Shown: one piece after another, positions 58,814-64,000 of the stretch
Layout: every line of letters begins with the position of its first letter
How positions within the stretch are numbered: the first letter of the stretch is position 1
Assembly: GCA_937958995.1 (NCBI GenBank)
Contig: CALGAP010000010.1
Span: 426,506-490,505, forward strand
Direction of reading: 5' to 3'
Length of the DNA: 64,000 bases
DNA from: an uncultured Chitinophagaceae bacterium
Lineage (GTDB): Bacteria; Bacteroidota; Bacteroidia; Chitinophagales; Chitinophagaceae
The notes under the pieces: model-generated
The model's input: the letters and a program-made list of their open reading frames with translations, nothing else
Told to the model about the DNA's origin: nothing
Databases searched by the model: none
Position numbers and translations under genes: made by a program

Positions 58814-59785
58814 TCAGGCAGATTTGTTTGGAGAAAAGTCCACTTTATGCAATTTGTTATCTCTTATCAGGTCTTTATGAATATTATCTAAAATCCCATT
58901 CACAAACTGCCCGCTTTGCGGGGTACTGTATTCTTTGGCCAGGTCTATATATTCATTGATGGTGACCTTGGGTGGAATGGTTTCAAAAAACAAGAATTCG
59001 CACACGCCCATGCGCATCAGGATCATGTCCAGTACGGCGATACGGTCGGGATCCCAGTTTTTTAATTTAGGTTTTATGTAGTCCAGTGCCAGTTCTTTCT
59101 TTTCCAGCGTGGTTTCGAGCAAGCCCTTGGCAAACTGCCATTTTTCCTTGCTCAGCAATTCCTGGAAATTCCACGAGGAGGGCTTATTCAGGAAATTCTG
59201 CATCAGCACGTTCAGCATTTCCACGTCATCGTCCCAGTTGGTGAAGTTTTCCTCCACATAGCTGGTAAACGCCTCGCTGGGCAGCATCAGGTCGTTAAAA
59301 ATATATTCGAGCATCTCTTTTTCTTCCTTCTTATCGCGCTCGTTGGTGGAGATATATTGCTGGTATTTTTCGGAGGCTACCAGTTCCAGGTAAAGCTTAC
59401 GATGCAGTTCCGGGTTGTCGAGATGATGGGGTTTTATTTCTTTTATTGCCTGTTTCCACGACGCCAGGTCCAAAATTTTCAGCAACAATTCATTTTGCGC
59501 AATCTTGGTATTGACATTCAGGTCTTCTTCGGTGGGCAAATGCTTGGAAGCACGGTTGCGGGCGTCGGTCTGGGCATAGAGCGCCACCTCGGCCAGGGAG
59601 TGGATCAGGAAAACAAAAAGCTGGCGGGTCTGATCAAAATGGTTTTGCAAGAGTTTCACCGGGTCGGGGTTTTTCTTACCTGTCTGGCTATTGACCGTTT
59701 CACCGGCATTGGGTTCTGCGAGCTGGCTTTCCACGGTATAAAGCGTCTGCATTACTTTCACACGGATATTTCTTCTACTGATCAT
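58814..59785 (-). CDS. nusB: Transcription antitermination factor NusB, long form
   Basis: A 323-residue protein. It begins MISRRNIRVKVMQTLYTVES, similar to the start of NusB, and the C-terminal third (about 190-310) carries the typical helical NusB end: FAKGLLETTLEKKELALDYIKPKLKNWDPDRIAVLDMILMRMGVCEFLF and PPKVTINEYIDLAKEYSTPQSGQFVNGILDNIHKDL. E. coli NusB has about 140 residues; the inserted middle segment of 150 or more residues is a feature of Bacteroidota NusB as I recall. The start is set at 59785 by the TAGCTTTG promoter; the frame upstream is repeat-encoded. Confidence 0.92.
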   Translation of the reverse strand: MISRRNIRVKVMQTLYTVESQLAEPNAGETVNSQTGKKNPDPVKLLQNHFDQTRQLFVFLIHSLAEVALYAQTDARNRASKHLPTEEDLNVNTKIAQNELLLKILDLASWKQAIKEIKPHHLDNPELHRKLYLELVASEKYQQYISTNERDKKEEKEMLEYIFNDLMLPSEAFTSYVEENFTNWDDDVEMLNVLMQNFLNKPSSWNFQELLSKEKWQFAKGLLETTLEKKELALDYIKPKLKNWDPDRIAVLDMILMRMGVCEFLFFETIPPKVTINEYIDLAKEYSTPQSGQFVNGILDNIHKDLIRDNKLHKVDFSPNKSA

Positions 59786-59820
59786 CGTAAGTGATTTATA
59801 AGAACTTGCTTTTGAGCGGA

Positions 59821-59852
59821 CAAAGCTAGGTGAATATTGGGTAAGGAACAAG
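59821..59852 (-). promoter_or_regulatory. nusB promoter
   Basis: Minus strand CTTG (59849-59852), 20 bases, TAGCTTTG (59821-59828). It starts directly outside the palindromic repeat at 59869. Confidence 0.62.
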
Positions 59853-59868
59853 GAGCGGGAGGGGATTT

Positions 59869-59983
59869 GAATATTGAATTTGAATCTGAACAAGGAATGT
59901 TGAAGGGGAAGGGGTCGCTGAAATGACGGGCTTACCCATTATTCTCATACCTTATTCCTTGTTCAGATTCAAATTCGGTATTC
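59869..59983. repeat. TTGAATTTGAA-family inverted repeat between nusB and groES
   Basis: Left arm 59869-59898 (GAATATTGAATTTGAATCTG then AACAAGGAAT) and right arm 59954-59983 are reverse complements with two mismatches in 30. The 17-mer GAACAAGGAATGTTGAA is identical to the copy at 21007. The rest of the 393-base spacer 59786-60178 holds the two divergent promoters and the groES leader hairpin. Confidence 0.9.
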
Positions 59984-60099
59984 TGTAAAGTTGGCATCGT
60001 AACACGCTGAGTTTCATGCCTTGAAAAGAGTTTTCCTGACATTGATGACAGCGGGGCTGAAAAAATGGCTTGAGAAAAAGGTTTGGAACAAAATTCGTT

Positions 60100-60107
60100 T
60101 ACCTTTG
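60100..60107 (+). promoter_or_regulatory. groES promoter -7 element
   Basis: TACCTTTG followed by CTGCCCC. A TTTG at 60082-60085 is 14 bases upstream, closer than the usual 19-20. No CIRCE inverted repeat is visible. Confidence 0.55.
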
Positions 60108-60119
60108 CTGCCCCAACAT

Positions 60120-60141
60120 CCCAAGGCCGTTGGGTTTTTTT
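60120..60141 (+). promoter_or_regulatory. Terminator-like hairpin in the groES leader
   Basis: CCCAA (60120-60124), loop GGCCG, TTGGG (60130-60134), then seven T (60135-60141), 38 bases before the groES ATG and about 10 bases after the predicted transcription start. It has the form of an intrinsic terminator inside the 5' leader. Confidence 0.6.
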
Positions 60142-60178
60142 ATTCTACCAGTCTTAAAAATTCAAAAACTGATAAACT

Positions 60179-60460
60179 ATGGCTAAGAAGTTAAATGTTA
60201 CCCCACTGCACGACAGGGTAATTGTGAAACCCGCCAAAGCGGAAGAGAAAACTGCTGGTGGTATCATCATCCCCGATACTGCCAAAGAGAAGCCTCAGCG
60301 CGGCACTGTAGTGGCTGCCGGTCCTGGTAAAAAAGATGAGCCCGTAACCGTAAAGGTTGGAGACACAGTTTTATACGGAAAATATGCCGGCACTGAAATT
60401 CAGATCGACGGCGACGACCTCTTGATCATGCGTGAAAGTGACATCTTAGCAATCGTTTAA
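60179..60460 (+). CDS. groES: Co-chaperonin GroES
   Basis: A 93-residue Hsp10. Seen: VTPLHDRVIVKPAKAEEKTAGGIIIPDTAKEKPQRGTVVAAGPGK, the mobile loop (about 17-35), and the C-terminal GDTVLYGKYAGTEIQIDGDDLLIMRESDILAI. It caps GroEL in the cytoplasm. It lies 32 bases upstream of groEL in the usual operon, behind a promoter and a leader hairpin. Confidence 0.97.
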   Translation: MAKKLNVTPLHDRVIVKPAKAEEKTAGGIIIPDTAKEKPQRGTVVAAGPGKKDEPVTVKVGDTVLYGKYAGTEIQIDGDDLLIMRESDILAIV

Positions 60461-60492
60461 ATCAATATTGTAAATACATAATTATTAGTAAT

Positions 60493-62130
60493 ATGGCAAA
60501 ACAACTGTTCTTCAATATCGACGCCCGCAACAAAATGAAAAAAGGTGTTGATACACTGGCGAACGCCGTGAAAGTTACATTGGGACCCAAAGGCCGCAAT
60601 GTGGTTCTGGAGAAGAAATTTGGTGCACCTTCTGTAACTAAGGATGGTGTTACTGTAGCAAAGGAAATTGAACTGGAAGATCCCATTGAGAACATGGGTG
60701 CTCAAATGGTAAAAGAAGTAGCTTCCAAAACCGCTGATATTGCCGGTGATGGTACTACAACTGCTACCGTGCTGGCGCAAGCCATTATAAGCGAAGGACT
60801 GAAAAACGTTGCAGCGGGCGCTAACCCGATGGACCTGAAACGTGGTATTGACAAGGCTGTAGCCAAAGTAGTTGAAAACCTCCAGGCTCAGTCGCAAGCC
60901 GTTGGCACCGACAGCAAAAAAATTCAACAGGTGGCTTCTATCTCTGCCAACAACGACGAAAATATCGGTAAGCTCATTGCCGAAGCTTTCGCTAAAGTGG
61001 GCAAAGAAGGCGTGATCACCGTTGAAGAAGCCAAAGGCACCGACACTACTGTGGAAGTAGTAGAAGGTATGCAATTCGACCGTGGTTATCTCTCCGCTTA
61101 CTTCGTTACCAACAGCGAAAAAATGGAAGTGGAGCTGGAGAACCCATACATCCTGATCTACGACAAGAAGATCAGTGCCATGAAAGATATTCTCCACATC
61201 CTGGAGAAAGTGGCTCAAAGCGGCCGTCCGCTGCTGATCATTGCTGAAGACCTGGAAGGCGAAGCGCTCGCTACACTGGTTGTAAACAAACTGCGCGGTA
61301 CGCTGAGAGTGGCTGCTGTGAAAGCTCCCGGCTTCGGCGACCGTCGTAAAGAAATGCTCCAGGACATCGCTATCCTCACCAAAGGTGTGGTGATCAGCGA
61401 AGAGCAGGGCTTCAAACTGGAAAACGCCGACCTGAGCTACCTCGGTCAGTGCGCTTCTGTGACTATTGACAAAGACAACACTACTATCGTAGGTGGTAAA
61501 GGCAAGAAAGAAGATATCAATGCCCGCATCAACCAGATCAAAGCCCAGATCGAAACCACTACTTCAGACTATGATAAAGAAAAACTGCAGGAACGCCTGG
61601 CTAAGCTGAGCGGTGGTGTAGCTGTGCTGTATGTAGGTGCTGCTACCGAAGTGGAAATGAAAGAAAAGAAAGACCGTGTTGACGACGCGCTGCATGCTAC
61701 CCGCGCTGCTGTAGAAGAAGGTATAGTGCCTGGTGGTGGTGTAGCCTTCATCCGCGCTACTGAAGCCCTGGAAAAACTGAAAGGCGCCAACGAAGATGAA
61801 ACCACTGGTATCGCTATCGTGAAGAGAGCGCTGGAAGAGCCCATCCGCCAGATCGTTACCAACAGCGGTATCGAAGGCAGCATCGTAGTGCAGAAAGTGA
61901 AAGAAGGCAAAGCCGACTATGGCTTCAATGCCCGCACTGAAACTTATGAACCGATGTTCAAAGCCGGCGTGATCGATCCTACCAAAGTGGCACGTATCGC
62001 ATTGGAAAATGCAGCATCCATCGCTGGCATGTTGCTGACCACCGAATGCGTAATTGCCGACAAACCCAAGAAAGAAGAAGCCCACGCACATCCTGGTGGC
62101 GCTCCTGGAATGGGCGGTATGGATTACTAA
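60493..62130 (+). CDS. groEL: Chaperonin GroEL
   Basis: A 545-residue Hsp60 that folds proteins in an ATP-driven double ring. Seen: VKVTLGPKGRNVVLEKKFGAPSVTKDGVTVAKEIEL, the ATP-site DGTTTATVLAQAI, the apical-domain PLLIIAEDLEGEALATLVVNKLRGTLRVAAVKAPGFGDRRKEML, the signature AAVEEGIVPGGGVA and the Gly/Met-rich tail GAPGMGGMDY. Full length, no anomalies. Followed by an intrinsic terminator and then a small ORF. Confidence 0.98.
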   Translation: MAKQLFFNIDARNKMKKGVDTLANAVKVTLGPKGRNVVLEKKFGAPSVTKDGVTVAKEIELEDPIENMGAQMVKEVASKTADIAGDGTTTATVLAQAIISEGLKNVAAGANPMDLKRGIDKAVAKVVENLQAQSQAVGTDSKKIQQVASISANNDENIGKLIAEAFAKVGKEGVITVEEAKGTDTTVEVVEGMQFDRGYLSAYFVTNSEKMEVELENPYILIYDKKISAMKDILHILEKVAQSGRPLLIIAEDLEGEALATLVVNKLRGTLRVAAVKAPGFGDRRKEMLQDIAILTKGVVISEEQGFKLENADLSYLGQCASVTIDKDNTTIVGGKGKKEDINARINQIKAQIETTTSDYDKEKLQERLAKLSGGVAVLYVGAATEVEMKEKKDRVDDALHATRAAVEEGIVPGGGVAFIRATEALEKLKGANEDETTGIAIVKRALEEPIRQIVTNSGIEGSIVVQKVKEGKADYGFNARTETYEPMFKAGVIDPTKVARIALENAASIAGMLLTTECVIADKPKKEEAHAHPGGAPGMGGMDY

Positions 62131-62160
62131 TCCTGAAAGGATTCATTCAAAATACGAAGA

Positions 62161-62193
62161 GATCCCGCCCGGAATTCCGGTGCGGGATTTTTT
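62161..62193 (+). terminator. Intrinsic terminator of groESL
   Basis: ATCCCGC (62162-62168) pairs with GCGGGAT (62182-62188), enclosing the palindrome CCGGAATTCCGG, followed by T to 62193. Confidence 0.9.
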
Positions 62194-62227
62194 CTTAAAT
62201 TTCTATAACAATAAAAAGGGAGGTACT

Positions 62228-62356
62228 ATGAAAGACTGGTATAACCGATTTTATTGTTATCTCCGGTCGACCTGGAAGAACTTGCTCGACAAATGGCGTA
62301 GCAAGCGGAACAAAAGCGACGACGATATTTTCAATCATCCTTACGCGGTATTATGA
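62228..62356 (+). CDS. Small basic protein of unknown function (42 residues) behind groEL
   Basis: A 42-codon ORF starting MKDWYNRFYCYLRSTWKNLL and ending FNHPYAVL. It is aromatic and basic in the first 28 residues (5 Lys, 5 Arg, 3 Trp, 3 Tyr), then acidic. A very strong Shine-Dalgarno, AAGGGAGG, lies 5 bases before the ATG, rare for this organism. The stop codon overlaps a perfect terminator hairpin. It follows the groESL terminator by 34 bases and has only a weak promoter candidate (TAAATTTC, 62196-62203), so it may be expressed by readthrough from groEL. No family recognised. Confidence 0.7.
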   Translation: MKDWYNRFYCYLRSTWKNLLDKWRSKRNKSDDDIFNHPYAVL

Positions 62357-62380
62357 TCCCTGCACCGGCAGGGATTTTTT
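62356..62380 (+). terminator. Intrinsic terminator after the 42-residue ORF
   Basis: ATCCCTGC (62356-62363), loop ACCG, GCAGGGAT (62368-62375), T-run to 62380. The stem begins inside the stop codon. Confidence 0.93.
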
Positions 62381-62435
62381 AATTATTACAGGTGAGGAGA
62401 TTTTCGTACCTTATCAATATCTAATCATTATTGCC

Positions 62436-63095
62436 ATGAAACCACCTACGCTTATCATCATAGCGGCCTGCTGCCTGTTGTTCTTGTGTCAACCCATTTA
62501 TAGCCAGGAAGACAACAATTCCACTCCCGATCTTAATGCCGAAGTTTATGGAAATCCCTACCTCATACGTGATTGGTCTGATGGGGTGGTGAAATTCACC
62601 AGCGGAAGGGTAGTCAAACAATTCAAACTGCGATTCGATTGCGTTCACAACCGCTTATTGCTGCAATACCAGGGATCTACCTTTGCCGCAGAAAGCAAGA
62701 TCAATGAATTTGTGATTTATACGGGGAAGAAAAAAGACTCGATGATATTTCGCCGCGGCTATCCCGGCGTAGATAAAGCCAGTGAAAATACTTTTTACCA
62801 GGTGCTGATTGATGGAAAACTTCCGCTGTTGCGCCTGGTCGCGAAAAATATCGTAGAGCATAAGGATATCGTATCTACCACAACTGTAAAGGGGCATCTC
62901 GAAGAGGCCGACAAATACTACTTGCTGAAAGACGGCGTCATGATCCATCTTCCCGAGGTGAAAGAAGATATTCTGAAAGCACTGCCCGACAAAGCCGAGG
63001 CCCTTTCGGCATTTATCGACGAAAATAAACTGCGCTTCAAGTCGCACGAAGACTATATACGGTTAGCGACTAAGTATATAGAGCTTTCGCAATAA
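62436..63095 (+). CDS. Hypothetical secreted protein
   Basis: A 219-residue protein with a signal peptide (about 1-23, ending IYSQ). The mature part alternates strands and charged loops: VVKFTSGRVVKQFKLRFDCVHNRLLLQYQGSTFAAESKINEFVIY, FYQVLIDGKLPLLRLVAKNIVEHKD, then a helical C-terminal segment (EVKEDILKALPDKAEALSAFIDENKLRF) that ends in DYIRLATKYIELSQ. The pattern is common in unnamed Bacteroidota periplasmic proteins; I cannot assign a function. No operon partners: a terminator precedes it and the next gene is convergent. Confidence 0.72.
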   Translation: MKPPTLIIIAACCLLFLCQPIYSQEDNNSTPDLNAEVYGNPYLIRDWSDGVVKFTSGRVVKQFKLRFDCVHNRLLLQYQGSTFAAESKINEFVIYTGKKKDSMIFRRGYPGVDKASENTFYQVLIDGKLPLLRLVAKNIVEHKDIVSTTTVKGHLEEADKYYLLKDGVMIHLPEVKEDILKALPDKAEALSAFIDENKLRFKSHEDYIRLATKYIELSQ

Positions 63096-63109
63096 ACCTG
63101 GTATAAAAT

Positions 63110-63137
63110 AAAAAAGGTGGGCGCCGAGAGCCCATCC
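63110..63137 (-). terminator. Intrinsic terminator of the DUF1080 gene
   Basis: On the minus strand GGATGGGC pairs with GCCCACC (one bulge), followed by TTTTTTATTTTAT. It lies about 115 bases past the DUF1080 stop. Confidence 0.7.
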
Positions 63138-63253
63138 TTACAAGGCCTTACGGATCAAAACGGGTTACAGAGACTAAAAAGGAGTGGGCATGGATTAAAA
63201 ACATACTTATGACGATGGGTTGGGAGAGTTGGTTGTATGGGTTTGAAAAAAAA

Positions 63254-63853
63254 TTAATCGAGCACTTTTAATTTGAAATCTTTCCAGCGGACTTTGATGC
63301 CACCGCCATCATGAATCTGCAGGGCTATAAATCCTTCGCCCTGCCCGATCTTTTCATCTTTTAAATGCACAATCTTATGCCCGTTGAGCCAGGTGGTGAC
63401 TTCATCGCCTTTTACGCGAAACTTCAGCGTATTCCATTGATTGGCTTTTAGCCATCTCTGATCTTCATCTTTTGGTTTTACCAACCATCCGCGGCCATAA
63501 GATTCGTATATGCCGGCAGTATTACCACCGGGGGGCGCCACCTCCACCTGCCAGCCACTGATCTTCACACCTTCTATACTCGAGCGGAAAAAAACGCCAC
63601 TGTTGCCATTGCTCTCCTGTTTAAAGCGCACCGAGAATTCAAAGTCCTTATAATTTTTATTGGTAGAAAGATAGCCATATTGCTTATCCGGCCCGCTCTC
63701 GCAAACCAGTTCACCATTTTCTACATACCATTTCTCAGTACCATGAATGGTCCAGCCGGTAAGATCTTTTCCATTAAATAGCTTTTCTGTCTTTTGCCCG
63801 AATGTGGCAGCCGATACAAGCAGGATTGCGGAGAAAAATAATATCTGTTTCAA
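63254..63853 (-). CDS. DUF1080 (3-keto-disaccharide hydrolase-like) secreted protein
   Basis: A 199-residue protein with a signal peptide (about 1-19, ending TFGQ). One DUF1080/LamG-like concanavalin fold follows: EKLFNGKDLTGWTIHG, KWYVENGELVCESG, YGYLSTNKNYKDFEFSVRFKQ, NSGVFFRSS, WQVEVAPPGGNTAGIYESYGRGWL, WNTLKFRVKGDEVTTWLNG and GFIALQIHDGGGIKVRWKDFKLK. The family includes 3-keto-glycoside hydrolases; the substrate here is unknown. Right-most complete gene in the window. Confidence 0.9.
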   Translation of the reverse strand: MKQILFFSAILLVSAATFGQKTEKLFNGKDLTGWTIHGTEKWYVENGELVCESGPDKQYGYLSTNKNYKDFEFSVRFKQESNGNSGVFFRSSIEGVKISGWQVEVAPPGGNTAGIYESYGRGWLVKPKDEDQRWLKANQWNTLKFRVKGDEVTTWLNGHKIVHLKDEKIGQGEGFIALQIHDGGGIKVRWKDFKLKVLD

Positions 63854-63973
63854 GCGGGATATATTTGGTGGGAAAGATAGTGAAGTTTTGAGTTTTGGGC
63901 ATGGGGTGTGGGATTTTGGGTTTCGGGTGTAGGGTGCAGAGACCGGAGTTCAGGTAAAAAAGTAGGGGAGGCC

Positions 63974-64000
63974 AGGTGACAGGTGGCCCACCTGTCACCT
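63974..64000. repeat. GC-rich palindrome cut by the window edge
   Basis: AGGTGACAGGTGG (63974-63986) is the reverse complement of CCACCTGTCACCT (63988-64000), with one base between. The right edge of the window falls at its end, so its full length is unknown. It contains the 14-mer shared with 46181-46194. Confidence 0.7.

Noticed and set aside
59786..59893. Longer N-terminus for NusB
   Set aside because: The 36 extra residues come from the repeat and from the promoter region; NusB similarity starts at MISRRNIRVK.
1..64000. CRISPR array, tRNA, rRNA or prophage
   Set aside because: No regularly spaced direct repeats, no cloverleaf-like sequence in the short spacers, and no phage or integrase genes were seen.

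Overview
The window reads as chromosome of a Bacteroidota bacterium, most likely a Chitinophagaceae-type member of Chitinophagales. Evidence seen directly: many genes are preceded by the Bacteroidota promoter element TAnnTTTG (often TAnnTTTGC followed by C/G-rich bases) instead of a Shine-Dalgarno sequence. There is also a type IX secretion sorting tail, a fused SecDF, a long NusB with an N-terminal extension, DUF3667/DUF2911/DUF1080 proteins, a sodium-sugar symporter next to xylA-xylB, and CtlX. The genus is an inference. I see no phage, integrase, transposase, CRISPR array, rRNA or tRNA. The window is mainly ordinary core chromosome with unusual intergenic repeats.

Layout. 1-8.2 kb: start of gcvP, a DUF3667 membrane protein, two tandem AGMO-like fatty acid hydroxylase paralogues, a YkgJ-type cysteine-cluster protein, a CPA2 antiporter, an MFS exporter and a deoxynucleoside kinase. 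8.3-15 kb: divergent folK/sppA, an ABC-2 permease without an ATPase, SRPBCC and DUF2911 proteins, a coiled-coil lipoprotein and bioA. 15-20 kb: an ECF sigma factor followed by a protein that appears to span both membranes and a truncated LVIVD-type lipoprotein remnant, then a secreted glycosidase-like protein and DUF1905. 20-27 kb: queG, an AraC regulator, and xylB-xylA-sodium/sugar symporter with a strong terminator, which together form a xylose catabolic locus. 27-36 kb: a serine-hydrolase-like protein that lacks its SxxK serine, clpB, a DsbA-like protein, queD, an unknown lipoprotein, pfkA-pyk and a RmlD-like reductase. 36-39 kb: arginine deiminase plus CtlX. 39-46 kb: ric, acyl-CoA dehydrogenase, YggS, a LytS/LytTR two-component pair, a small secreted protein and glnS. 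46-54 kb: M20 amidohydrolase, a T9SS-sorted protein, a methylmalonyl-CoA mutase large subunit with a coiled-coil partner, and secDF. 54-64 kb: aspartate-type aminotransferase, a Gfo/Idh/MocA oxidoreductase, the nusB-DUF1573-yajC-coaE run, groES-groEL, a 42-residue ORF with an exceptionally good Shine-Dalgarno, a secreted unknown and a DUF1080 protein.

The most unusual signal is a family of dispersed palindromic repeats built on TTGAATTTGAA / GAACARGGAAT words, found at about 1959, 5928, 10578, 21005, 36545 and 59869, with a related-looking but separate perfect 32-bp hairpin at 57838. Several copies run into genes and encode the last residues of proteins (hydroxylase 2, AraC regulator, RmlD-like), and one supplies the start codon of queG. 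Other signals: promoters so close to the ATG that the mRNAs should be nearly leaderless (permease, queD, glnS, bioA); promoter-proximal terminator-like hairpins in the leaders of groES, acyl-CoA dehydrogenase and the LytS kinase; and divergent folK/sppA promoters whose -7 elements overlap. All promoter, terminator and hairpin calls come from reading the sequence and have not been tested.
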